Shown in pieces: positions 46,279 through 56,640 of a DNA stretch of 64,000 bases. How positions within the stretch are numbered: position 1 is the stretch's first letter; each line of letters begins with the position of its first letter. A program made the position numbers and the translations under genes. A model generated the notes under the pieces. It searched no databases and had not been told where the DNA came from. It worked only from the letters and a program-made list of their open reading frames with translations. The DNA comes from Polytrichum commune. Taxonomy: Eukaryota; Streptophyta; Polytrichopsida; Polytrichales; Polytrichaceae. Where the stretch lies: the NCBI GenBank assembly GCA_950295325.1, contig OX485807.1, positions 16,211,001 to 16,275,000 of the forward strand. Reading direction: 5' to 3'.

Positions 46279-47477
46279 TACGAATCGCCGTCTGATATGA
46301 TGCATTTATCGAACGTATGTGGCCCTACTCCACATACAACGATTTGGACTGGGACTGCAAACTCCAAGAACTAAAGTTCAAATGCAGAGGCTCTCTCTCA
46401 ATTGGTGTTCACTATTCAACCTAGAATGATGTCTATGTTATAAGCACATAGTTCAATCTCATTGGAACACGTGTCGTTTGAGTGCCCGTTCATAACTTTG
46501 CACTTATACCACTCACATATGGGTATTGAATTAGAAAGAGTGATCACATAAGGCCCGCAAACTTCATCACGAGATGGGTCTCGTCTATTATATTTTGGAA
46601 ATCCATGACTAGGTTTCTCAGTTTAGATTGCTCGATGGATCGATAAAAACGACAATCTCGTTGCCAAAAAAACGTGGATTTCGTTTCGAGTTTGTGTAAA
46701 ATACCCCTCGTTGCCCCTGCTCTCTCCATGATTGCAATGAGGGGTATAAAACTATGGATGAGGCTAGAAAAAATTGAGGTAGGGACCTACCTAGTGGTGC
46801 ATCTATTTAAAATTTATTTTTAAATAGGCATTTTAAAATACTTGGCAAATTTTTAGGTGTATTTTATGTTTTTTTTATTATAAATTCACTACTCCAGTTA
46901 GTCTAGGCCAGTAAGGCGAATATAGACACACGCAACTTTGTCAGTTGTTCCATATTATCATATAGCATTAGTACATTCAAACTCAACAACAATGTTTGAG
47001 CCATGAGCCCTGGATGGAGAATGACAACCGTGACGTTGATGATGATGACGACATTGAACAAGACAAATTCTGCATCGGGGGCGACATGGCCACAGTCTTC
47101 GATCAATGCTTGGATGGAGAAGAGCTCAAAGAACTATTCCCTAGAAGAGGGGAATGTTTTCAACAACGATTTTCCATAAAGGACCTTGCGGATTGATGTC
47201 TTTGATGATTTTCAATAAATAAAAACATTGAAAAAAAAATTAAATGTTTTAAAATGTATTTTACAATGCCGCCTCCGACCTCTAGAATATATAAAATGCA
47301 ACAATGGACCTACCCCATCATGTGCACATTCCTTTGAGAGTCATAATCATTGAAACTAAATTGAAAGATGCATTGGACAATCAAGGCCATCAAATTAGCA
47401 TTACTTATGTTAACTAATATTTTCCTTTGGTTATTTCACCGTTTCTCGCATGCATCTGTCATAATATTGGAAACTCG
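46279..47477. other. No recognisable gene; diverged copy of 27.8-28.5 kb
   Basis: 46290-46565 resembles 27840-28515. An acidic GAT/GAC-rich run near 47034-47056 sits in a 66-codon + ORF (46996-47196) ending DQCLDGEELKELFPRRGE. It might be a relic of a coding sequence. Confidence 0.4.
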
Positions 47478-47722
47478 CTACACTAAATAGGATATTTAGT
47501 GTTTGATTATATTTAATGTTGTTACCACCTTTTATCATTGTTATTTATTTTTCCACATCCTTACTAACCCTAAATTCAAACATATAACTTCCACATATTA
47601 CCATAGTTGATATTTAGTGTTTGATTTTACATTTAATGTTACTTACTTTCATAGGGTTATTGATATTTAGTGTATGCGTTCATATTTAGTGTATCAAGCA
47701 CTAAATATCCTATTTAGTGTAG
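47478..47722. mobile_element. MITE with 24-bp perfect terminal inverted repeats
   Basis: It begins CTACACTAAATAGGATATTT AGTG and ends with the exact inverse. The TIRs are themselves nearly palindromic, since ACACTAAATA and TATTTAGTG pair. The phrase GATATTTAGTGT is repeated several more times inside. 245 bp, non-coding, probably young. Confidence 0.75.
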
Positions 47723-47972
47723 AGCTTCGCTTGAACACAATGTGTATGAAAGGAAAGGAAGACCCAAAGAGAGAGAGAGAGTCCAATGATGTGGCACCTC
47801 CATACAAATCTCTTTCTCGAAATATTTATGGGATATTGTTAATAAGGATATTGTATGTTGGAAGCAAAGGTGAAAGAGTAGAGATGAATAACAAGTATAG
47901 AGAATACAAAGAATGGCCCATAGAGCATAGTAGCAAGCAGTGCCTCAACAGCAATTCAAGTATAAAGTGATA

Positions 47973-48662
47973 CTGTTCTCCCTCTTTAGTATGACACGTT
48001 TGGGAAACACAAAAAATGTCGTATTATTGAGGTGTCGTCTTCTCATTAATATGACAAATGGCATAAAATTGTCCTACTATCGAGGGAATATAAAAACATT
48101 AGTATGAGCTTAAAAACATATACAACAAGTTTAAGCAATATAGATTGTATGAGATAATAGCTCATAACTCCAAACAAATACAAATACTCTCAAGAACTCT
48201 CAAGAACTCTTGAAATAAGAGTTCAAAGATCTATGGTGTTGCCTACCTAAGTTAGCAACTATCATCTTATCTAAATTCCCTACTAGCTTTTGAAAACTAA
48301 TAATTTCATTAACAAAATGAAAAGAGTTGTCATAAACACCTTTCGATTGTTGATACCCTAACCAAGTCCAGTCTACACTAGTAACCCGAATCATCATTAC
48401 GTTCCCAATGATAAGTAAAGTTCTCAAGTAGTTCCAAGTCAAAAATGGATGAATTTTGGATGCACATAACATGGATGAAAGGAATTTCAACATGAATTCC
48501 CTCTATAATATGACAAAATGGAGTTTCTAAATGTCATATTATCGAGTGTCTTAGTGATATGAAAGAGGGGGTTTTGAATTAAAAAGTTGGGTGGTGCAAA
48601 AATGTGTCATAATATCGAGGGTGTCGTAATATCGAGGGTGTCGTAAACACGAGGTTAGACTG
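47973..48662. mobile_element. Pogo/Emigrant-like MITE, copy 2 with insertion
   Basis: TA flanks on both sides (47971-72, 48663-64). The left end CTGTTCTCCCTCTTTAGTAT and inverted right end CAGTCTAACCTCGTGTTTAC match copy 1 at 19463-19918. It carries about 260 bp of extra sequence (roughly 48145-48400) absent from copy 1. Confidence 0.65.
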
Positions 48663-48833
48663 TAGAGCACTTCCTTTTAAATACAGCATTCTGTCATTCA
48701 ATAGCAATTGCCTGGGTTTGGCATTACTGTACTCCATGATGAGTGGTCACTCAAATGAACATGGTGAGTATAGATCCAGATTAACAAGGTGAACAAGCTA
48801 CAATTAAAAAAGGAATGAACGACTCTCCTAATT

Positions 48834-48902
48834 ATTGCTCTTATTTATAAGCATTTAGAGTCGTCGCACTCCAACAACAATCAACAATCCCTAATCACTG
48901 AG
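48834..48902 (+). repeat. Direct repeat flanking the GC-rich element (left)
   Basis: About 69 bp, from ATTGCTCTTATTTATAAGC to AATCACTGAG, repeated with three or four differences at 50474-50542 in the same orientation. Confidence 0.75.
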
Positions 48903-50373
48903 AGCATCCCCACTAGCCCGGGCATAATGGCCTCGGTGGCAGCCCCAGCACAGTGTGGGATGCCCGGCACATCCCCTGAGGCCCACTAGCCCTGGTACAT
49001 ACCGGCTTGCAGACCCGCTCCGAGGCCGACCCCCGCCCGGGATAAGCAGGCCCCGAAGCCCTGCCCGTGATTAGATGCCCTACCCGAGAATATATTTTAT
49101 GCCCGGTTTCACTGCACGAATTTTATTGCCCCGCCCGGGAATGAAATAAAACACTACACTAATACGAGATAATTAGCAGATCCAATTCGTGTGGGGACAA
49201 TAATGAACGTAATATTGATGTTTTGTATGAACAGTCAATTCTACCCTAGATGCTGCGTCCATAAATATTTTATGGAAATAATGCCACTCTAGGGTTTTTG
49301 TACACGGAATAACATACAAACGATCATACAACTTCTGAGTGTGTCCAGGATTTTTACAACCTTTTGTATTTGAATCATAAACTAACTCTAAAATCTTTGT
49401 AGATTCTATGAAGTTAAGAGCAATGACTTGTGCAATTCTAGGCTTTTTTGCATAATGTATCTCAAGCTCAACCATCTCTGCAATAAAATGAATGATTATA
49501 GACTAATAGAATGTAAGGTAGTAGAATGTAAGGCACTAAATACTTTGGATATATTTTAATAAATAAAAAATCCTCATTGTATAGTTACTTGTAAAAGCTT
49601 TTACTTTACTTTTCAATTTAAAAGTATTAAAAGTAAATGTAAAAGTGTGTATTTAAAAGTGTGACCCTAAATGTAAAAATGTCAATTTAAAAAGTAAAAG
49701 TGTGTATTAAATTAAGTAGAAAGTAAAAAACAAAGACCCCAGGTAGTGTAGCTCGGGTCCCCAGCTAGTCCAGCTAAGGTCCATAGTTCATGCTAGTAAT
49801 TCAAGTTCATAGTTCATTGATTCTCATGGTGGTGATGCTTGTTCATGCTAGTTCTCATTGCATGTCAAATGAATTTTGTAATGAACATAGGCAATCCTTA
49901 AACACAAAATAGGGTGAGCTAATTTTTTGTAATGAACATAGGGTTGAAAAAAAAATCTTATGTGAGTTATAACTATAGTAAGACATCATAATAATACACC
50001 ATATTAGGGAATTATATAATTAAACGGTGTGTTCAATTCTAACATCTAGACATAATGCCCCTACATTAAATACTTCTTCCACCTCCGGGCAGAAGTTCCT
50101 GCCCTTCTTTGTCCTCCCACCCGTTGCAACCACATCTTTTCCCCTTGCTGACATATTAGAATAAATCCAAAGAAAGGAAATATGGGCGATGGCGTTGGCG
50201 TGGGAAGCTCGGTAACCGAGGCGAAAATACCCAGCGAACTCCTCTGAAATGCCCGCCCCGGGACCCTTTTACCAGATAGCGGTGACTGATGGACGTTGGG
50301 ACTTGGCGGCCCCGGCAGCGATATACCCGGAGTGCCGTTCACTTGCCAGGTACCCAACCTAGTGGGGACGCTC
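48901..50373. mobile_element. TIR element with GC-rich subterminal regions
   Basis: The ends are AGAGCATCCCCACTAG and the inverted AGAGCGTCCCCACTAG. The first 250 bp carry many CCCGGG/GCCCGG motifs and the right 300 bp are also GC-rich, while the middle is AT-rich. A minus-strand ORF of 100 codons lies inside (49173-49475) with no known domain, but its end resembles 27360-27430. No transposase recognised. 1473 bp. Confidence 0.55.
49173..49475 (-). CDS. Unrecognised 100-codon ORF inside the GC-rich-ended element
   Basis: It starts with an ATG followed by VELEIHYAKKPRIAQVIALN and ends CPHTNWIC. The nucleotide sequence past its stop stays similar to 27376-27500, so it belongs to a sequence present at least twice in the window. 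No motif, signal peptide or membrane segment was seen. It may be a captured gene fragment or a degenerate transposon ORF. Confidence 0.25.
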   Translation of the reverse strand: MVELEIHYAKKPRIAQVIALNFIESTKILELVYDSNTKGCKNPGHTQKLYDRLYVIPCTKTLEWHYFHKIFMDAASRVELTVHTKHQYYVHYCPHTNWIC

Positions 50374-50447
50374 TAACCGAGGGAGCTTTACCCGGGTTTT
50401 GGGAAAGACTTTGGTTATTTGGTAAAGTCGGGTGGGGAGGGGGCATC
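50374..50447 (+). mobile_element. Right terminus of the TAATGCCCCCTCCCC family
   Basis: It matches 3920-3993 closely (AACCGAGGGAGCTTTACCC, then TTGGTTATTTGGTAAAGTC and GTGGGGAGGGGGCAT). Its left partner is not found nearby, so it is a solo end, interrupted or truncated by the neighbouring element. Confidence 0.6.
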
Positions 50448-50788
50448 AGTTAGTTTTGTCTTGAATATCTTCATTGCTCTTATTTATAAGCATTTAGGGT
50501 CGTCTCACTCCAACAACAATCAACAATCCCCAATCACTGAGATGCGAAATACATCAGGACACAAAACATTGGGGAGAGAGGGAATTATTGTATACGAGCG
50601 TACTTCTCATTCATCCAACGTAAATGCCCCGAAATTGTATGCAACCCAGAGGTTTTGAAAAACAACTTAGTTGATCTGACACCGGAAACAACTTTGAAGA
50701 CCCTGATCAATGTCATTTGAGATGGATCGGCAACCAACCTATTGGGGGGGGGGTAGGTTTTTATGTTGGATAGATGAGAGTTAATATA

Positions 50789-51209
50789 AGGTAGAAATAC
50801 CATAACCCGTTAACCAACCTCTAGTCTTGCACTAGACCGTCGTCATAATGGTGAAGTGCCATTTCTAAAACCGATCATGGCTCGGCGGCAACTTCAATGC
50901 GTGTACACTTAGTGTAGCCAATGGGAGTCAAGGGTTAATGTACTCGTGAGGTAACCGATTTAGGCAATGTTCTGTATGGAAATGCAGATTACCGTGTTCG
51001 GTGTAGGGAGAATCCAGTGAACGAGTAGGGGGTTAAATAACTTTCCACTTTGAAAAATTGTAGCATTTTTTGTATAGAGCAGAAAAACATGAAACAACTT
51101 GCATTCTTCATGAATCCTTCTCGTCTATCTTGGGAAATTATCTCATGATTGTCACACCAGATCGTCAATGCGAATCACCTTAGTTTCACGGGTTATGGTA
51201 TTTCTACCT
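50789..51209 (-). mobile_element. TA-flanked MITE, copy C
   Basis: The same TIRs as copies A and B (AGGTAGAAATACCATAACCC at both ends, inverted), with exact TA duplications at 50787-88 and 51210-11. 421 bp, in the opposite orientation to A and B. Confidence 0.85.
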
Positions 51210-51491
51210 TAATTTGTTGGGTTTTCTCCAAAGGCCATGCTCCAACAAAAGCTTGGTAATGACACTTCCATCGAGCATTGCAAGCCACACATCGAGTCGC
51301 ATCATTGCGAGATGGATTTCACGCAAATTTTGTTAGTCCAGGTTCCGTGCAAGTCATTGCTTGAATCAACAGCGACTGTAAACTTATCTCCCAGCTGTAT
51401 CATCAACACTCTGAGATTTTCGCGTCGAAAAAAACCATCAAAAAGTAAGAAAGAAATGAGGAGGAGGGATTCCAAAGCATATGACATCATC

Positions 51492-51698
51492 CACTACACT
51501 GGTTTATGGTATTAGTGTCACTTACTATTCGCAGTATTACACCACCAGTCTATAAATGTTTAGTCGTTTTATGTTCTATAATGTTCAGTCAACCTACTTC
51601 CGACCTTGGTTTGTAAGAAGTGAAATTTTTACCAATACGACATAGCACTGCGTAAATTTGAATAGTAAGTGACACTAAATACCGTGAACGGTGTAGTG
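51492..51698. mobile_element. TIR MITE, CTACACCG family, with CACTA end
   Basis: It starts CACTACACTGGTTTATGGTA and ends with the inverse, GTGAACGGTGTAGTG. Both ends share GTGTCACTTACTATTC. 207 bp. After the right end TAGTG is repeated twice, a small slippage or duplication. Confidence 0.65.
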
Positions 51699-51778
51699 TA
51701 GTGTAGTGTTTGAGCACCCCAAGCTAAACTTACATCTAGCATATACTACTACGGTAGGTGCATCCTATTTTGGAATAA

Positions 51779-51967
51779 CTACACTAAATATTGTACTTAG
51801 TGTGACTTATTATTTGGGCTTAAACAATGCTACATCGTTTGATGTACTTTTTTTACCAAGTAAAGATGTTCGTCTCCTATAATGTCCAAACATCCAATTT
51901 GACCTTTGCTTGCAAAAAAATGAGATACACTGTAAACAGTTATAGCATTGGGTAGTTTCAAATAGTC
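51779..51967. mobile_element. Half copy of the CTACACT family
   Basis: The left end CTACACTAAATATTGTACTT then AGTGTGACTTATTATTTG is clear. On the right only a degenerate TTTCAAATAGTCATA remains. Confidence 0.45.
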
Positions 51968-52598
51968 ATACAATGTAATAAATGATAAATGATATGTGAT
52001 AAATAAATATTTTGTGGTAGTATAATGGATACAAAGCGTATGTTACATGGTTTCCAAAAATATAAAATCTAAGTGGATGTATAGCATGACGTATGTCACA
52101 TGTGCACGCACATGGGTGCATTATAATAGGTGCGGCACGGCATTTAAGGTCCCATGTTTTCACAATAATTAGGTTATTCAAGAAGCATAACTTGATTTCC
52201 ATTAAAAAGGTGAGGCATGATATAGATGGGCAGCACAAAAAAATGCCCCTTTGGGAATGACCGGCCGATCCGGTGAAGCAAAATAGAGTTCACCAACATC
52301 AATGAAGTTTCCGCCATGACCTTGAAACATCTCTTCCATGTGGAATAGGGGAGGCCCAAATTCCAAAATATGAAAAAAGATTGTTGTCTAACATGCAAGT
52401 TGGAATGTGGCCATCCTGGCACTAGCTCACCCACTTTGGATGTTGCATGACTAGAGATATTGAACTCTGTATCTTGAGATTGCTAGAAAAATGAGGATAA
52501 ATTCATATACTATGAAAACTTTGGGCAAGGATTGAATGGCAAAAAAATATGACACCATGAAAATTTTCAATGTAAAATACAACAATTTTGGGTCCACA
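51968..52598. other. No recognisable gene
   Basis: Short minus-strand ORFs at 51966-52434 have no motif. AT-rich. Confidence 0.5.
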
Positions 52599-52744
52599 CA
52601 TAACATTATTCAGATCCTTAACAATGTTGTGTGGGACTAACAGTATTCTGTGAAATATTCCTCACATTCAAACTAAATGTGAGGAATATTTCACAAAATA
52701 TTGTTAGTCGCACACAACCTGTTATGGATCTGAATAATGTTATG
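52599..52744. mobile_element. Hairpin MITE, complete palindrome
   Basis: The left arm CATAACATTATTCAGATCCT and onward pairs with the right arm along almost the whole 146 bp, with about 90 percent identity between arms and a very short loop near 52670. Family members are at 9535, 21523 and 58743. Confidence 0.8.
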
Positions 52745-54071
52745 CACCAACAAGTCTATGAAAATCAGTTTTATTTTTCGCTCAAATGAAAGTCAATTTC
52801 CAAATTCCAAAAACGAGAGATTCGAAAAACGAGAGGCAGTCAAGCCCCCTCGTAAAACTTCAACTTATCCCCTACAATGGTCCCGGCTGTTGACTTTGTT
52901 TTCCAGGGAAAATTAGTTTACACTTCCATGTGGAAAGGGGTCTGAAATTTAGAGGTTTTTGCCAACTCCCTTGGCGCATGGAGGTGTTCTCTCAGAGATT
53001 CAGGAAGAAATTGAGATATGGTTCAAATTTTTGTGTTCGCATGGTTTGAAACCACTCCAAAAGCCTAATCCAACCAACATAAGTCGGATCACTCCTAGTA
53101 CCCAAACTCCCCAAAGCATCAGGAAGAGGTATAAGTACCTGAATACACCAGCTGGCACCCAGCAGAGAATTACATGATAAACAATGTAGATATTTCTGTG
53201 AAACAGAAGATCAATGACGTAAGGTTACAGTTTGAATTGGCAGAAAATATACATGGTGAAAATGTCAAAGACCTGGAATGGTCTTTCGGTTGCATCACAA
53301 AAAATTAGACAGGGTGTAATTGTTGACAATGCACAAGTCCGATTTGTACATCTGCAACACCATTTGCCAAGAAGTTGTTATGTATCTGAAAAATTGCTGC
53401 AATACATCATCTAGTAACTATCTTGTATATATGAGAAACAGGGCGAACATAGCTTGGAAGTGGAAGACCGAAGAAACATGGTGCAAAAAATCTCAATCAA
53501 TATGCCACGATTCGCAAATTGCAAATTGAAGGTGACAACATTAAATTCTGGTACACTTGATTCAAAAAAAAGAAAGGCATACGCTGCCACATTTTGAATT
53601 ATGTTCACGAGAAAACTATACAATGTATTACATATTGGCCATGATCCACGAGATGGGATAGTTGGCCACATTATCGTACACACCTCTCATGATACCTGAT
53701 CCTGTGACATTCACTGGAGACATCCATACCGCATCATGCTCTTGAAGGGAGCGACTGCTGTAGGTAATGCAAGGCTTCTTCTAACCTCCTCAATAATTAC
53801 ATAATTCCCTCTATTCTCTGGTCATATGTCTGCCACAGAGAAGAACAAGCACTGGCAAAAAGCTTGATTTCTACTCGGGCGTCTAGACCACTTGCCATTA
53901 TCTTTATCATACAGTCCTCCATGGCCACCATCTACCAGACAGTGCGGGATTCCAGATCCCTGCGGCATCAAGAAGTCCTTGATTTCTCCAGTCAACCCTA
54001 AACAGGAAGAATTCCATCACGAGATGAGAATGCAGAACTCGCCCGCCCGCCCGAAGAATCAATCCTCTCTA
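52745..54071. other. No confidently recognised gene; possible coding relics
   Basis: Around 53230-53690 short ORFs alternate between strands and frames without a known domain. 53700-54070 lies beyond the 3' end of the BPS1-like gene and rises in GC, so it may include its 3' UTR. Confidence 0.4.
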
Positions 54072-54172
54072 ATTGGATAAAGCAGGATCGTACACCGGAC
54101 AAAGAGCCCGCGGAGAAACCATCCACTTTTGTTGGATAAAGCAGGACAGTGCACCGTACAAAGAGCCTGGCA
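54072..54172. repeat. Two-unit tandem repeat downstream of the BPS1-like gene
   Basis: TTGGATAAAGCAGGA, then GT.CACCG, then ACAAAGAGCC occurs at 54072-54108 and again at 54133-54170, about 61 bp apart. It lies in the probable 3' UTR. Confidence 0.5.
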
Positions 54173-54237
54173 TTGTTGGGCCCAAGTTTGTCTTGCCTTG
54201 CAATTCACAGCTTCAACAATAGAGAAAATCTGGTCCT

Positions 54238-55326
54238 CTACGGTTTTGAGCAACTGAGGATGTCGAGCAACGCCAGTCGGCTCGCAATCAACATCCGGAA
54301 AAGCTCATTCACTTGAACCTCCAGAGGAGCCAAACCTAAACCAAGATCTGTAGAATGTTTCCGCAGCGCTTCAATCTCCATCTTAAGCTCCTCCAAGCTG
54401 TCGCGTGACAAAGGAAAACATTTCTCGTTCACATGGTGGTCAAGCAGATCATACAACCTTCGGACGGAAATATCCACGCTGTCGAGCTCGCGGAGAAGAG
54501 CAATCGACCCTTTGTTCTTCCTCTTGTCAGTCTCCTCCTTCACCTTCTGTTGTAAAGCATGCAGCGGTGCTGACCACTTATAATGGCTAGCCACATGGAG
54601 GTTCGCGAGCGGCCGCCTCGGTTTACACGCCAACGCAGTGACTAGCAATCCGCAAAGGAAAATTGTTGTAACTTTCGCGCCGTAGATTGCATTCAAGAAA
54701 CCGTTTCCCTTCAGAGCTTCCAACCCCTTGGGGTTGACAAGCTTCTCCCCCATGGTGCGCAACATGGAGCTGCAATTCTCCAGCTTCGATTTGGGAAACC
54801 CTTGCCTGTACTCTGTGTCCTTCTTCTTGATGGCTTCCTTGCACTCGAACAGAGCATTCCTCGCCCGCACGTACTTCCCCTCCCCAGAAGTCTCCTTGTT
54901 GTCCAAATTGTGAAGAGCTAGCTGCACAAGCATCTGGTAATGCTCGACCTCACTAATCCCCTCTCTCAAGACGTTGCACACATCCAGGAGCTTCGCACTG
55001 TCATCCAGGTATTCATCCACCCACTTGTCGTCCCGCTGGTGAGACAGCGACAACTGCGACTCAGGAATAAGGGCTTCCACATTCGCGTGCGTTGCGAGAA
55101 CCACCGACATCGCTTGGAGTAGCCAGTCGATGCTAAGGAAGCCTTTCTGCTCCCCTGCAGGCTTTAGTGTCTCCAACCTCTCCTTCAACCGACTCTCAAA
55201 CTCTTGTAGCACCGGGTGCCTCTTCGAAGATGCAATGTTCGCTGCAGTGATGCGACTCAGTGAGAAATGCGAGTGTAGCGCTGCTCCTATGCTCGAAAAG
55301 AACGTCAATCCCCCTTGGCTCGCCAT
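54238..55326 (-). CDS. BYPASS1 (BPS1)-like protein
   Basis: An intact, intronless ORF of 362 codons ending in TAG at 54238-54240. The open frame extends seven codons upstream, but only to a GTG; the ATG at 55326 sits in a good context (ggggATGG) and gives MASQGGLTFF. Family hallmarks: an N-terminal segment, then WLLQAMSVVLATHANVEALI, DDKWVDEYLDDSAKLLDVCNVLREGISEVE and LVQLALHNLD (about residues 65-142). A hydrophobic stretch IFLCGLLVTALA lies around residue 225-235. The C-terminal end APLEVQVNELFRMLIASRLALLDIL is typical. Length fits the family (about 350 residues). BPS1 proteins in Arabidopsis limit a root-derived mobile signal affecting shoot growth; biochemical function is not settled, so only family membership is claimed. 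A weak coiled coil (residues 255-330) is likely. It sits in a GC-rich island, unlike the rest of the window, consistent with an expressed gene. Confidence 0.92.
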   Translation of the reverse strand: MASQGGLTFFSSIGAALHSHFSLSRITAANIASSKRHPVLQEFESRLKERLETLKPAGEQKGFLSIDWLLQAMSVVLATHANVEALIPESQLSLSHQRDDKWVDEYLDDSAKLLDVCNVLREGISEVEHYQMLVQLALHNLDNKETSGEGKYVRARNALFECKEAIKKKDTEYRQGFPKSKLENCSSMLRTMGEKLVNPKGLEALKGNGFLNAIYGAKVTTIFLCGLLVTALACKPRRPLANLHVASHYKWSAPLHALQQKVKEETDKRKNKGSIALLRELDSVDISVRRLYDLLDHHVNEKCFPLSRDSLEELKMEIEALRKHSTDLGLGLAPLEVQVNELFRMLIASRLALLDILSCSKP

Positions 55327-56330
55327 CCCCCTACCCCTCTCAAGCACCTTTCCAAATCACCTAAAAACGCACTTCACAAGCGCGTACGTGTATGGAAGAA
55401 GAGATTCAATTGAAACTCGAAGCTGTCAAATCTAGTCCAACTCCTAATTCCAAATTAAGTAGTGACAAATATGCGTCTCGTCTCAATGTAGAAGTAATTG
55501 GAGATCGTCGAAATAGGCATCTGCCTAACGGCAAGCCCTCCCAAACACAATTCCTTATTCCTCCACAGCTAAGCACAAACGCCACAACAGCCGATCAGCA
55601 ACCCCAAGCCTGCCTCAGAAGACCAAAACACAACAAAGCCGCACTCAAAACGAAACCGCCACCGCCACCGCAACCGCAACCGCAACCGCAACACCCGTTG
55701 TCAAACCGAAAAGCGGCCGCACTCTTTACTCCACTCCACTCCACTCTCCAAACCGCGCTTCCAGACGCTTCCAGAAGCTTCTGCAACCTCCTGCTGATCC
55801 CAAATTCTCTTAACGGTCAGACCAACAGCCAAAACGAATCTCTCAAACTCAACAAGTCAGCCGGCCGAAGACTTATGAGGTCACCCGAACGATACGGAAC
55901 CCCAACAGGCGTGTGATGAGGTTACGCGGAGTGGGAAGTGCGCAACACGGGGTGTGATAAATTCTGTTCCGAAAGGGTGACTGGGTAGAGAGCGAAGACA
56001 GAGAGGAGGAGACGATCGAGGAAGGAGCCCGTCTGTCCGTCCGTCTGTCTGTCTATCTCTGTGTCTCTGTAGAAGAGGGCGTGTGACTAGGAGAGGGGAG
56101 GAGAGGAGAGAAGGGAGCCTGGCTATGGCGGCTATGGCCGAGGGGGTTTCATAGACGAAGCTGGGCGAAGAGTCTTCGACGCGGAGTAGCCTGGGTCACT
56201 CGACTGCTAGACACAGACACAGAGCATTAGTGAACTGCGTTCACACGGGGCCCAAAAATATCGGGATTCCTTGCATACGTTGGGGGTGGGGGGGGGGGCG
56301 GCCGCTAGGGCGCTCATCATAGGGCACCTA
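55327..56330 (-). promoter_or_regulatory. GC-rich 5' UTR/promoter region of the BPS1-like gene
   Basis: High GC and CpG content continue about 1 kb upstream of the start and stop near 56330. It includes a (CCGCAA)n-like repeat at 55668-55695 and a (TCTG)n run at 56036-56053, which are typical of plant leaders. The 174-codon + ORF (55392-55916) and its antisense partner are probably by-products. No clear TATA box was located on the minus strand. Confidence 0.5.
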
Positions 56331-56464
56331 GAAATACATACAGTATGATGTTGCTCCTTCTATCCCGTGGGCCCCACAAATGATCACCAATGTTATTATT
56401 GGCTAACGCGAAGGACATACTATGTATTAATAAGTTAAGCTTAAAAAACTAGCTTTATATGTCA

Positions 56465-56640
56465 ATGAACGAACGGGAGAACCGGCCGTAATGGAGTTAC
56501 TTATGAACCGGTTGAGTTGAGAAATAACCGGTCGAAAATTGAGGCTTCGGAACATTACCGGTCGAATCCATAAAGAAAACCCACCCCCAAAGATCATGTG
56601 ACCGGTTGGACTTGGTAACACTTAACTTAGGATCTCCCCG
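56465..56640. repeat. AACCGGTT repeat family, truncated inverted copy
   Basis: It aligns inverted to 45370-45545: GAGAACCGGC, then ATGAACCGGTTGAGTT, then GAGAAATAACCGGT. One exact AACCGGTT remains (56506), with four further CCGG(T/C) variants. Confidence 0.65.

Noticed and set aside
54238-55347. BPS1-like start at 55347
   Set aside because: The codon there is GTG; the first ATG is at 55326 and has a better context.
55392-55916. 174-codon plus-strand ORF upstream of the BPS1-like gene
   Set aside because: Low-complexity Pro/Gln sequence from a CCGCAA repeat in the presumed 5' UTR; the gene lies on the other strand.
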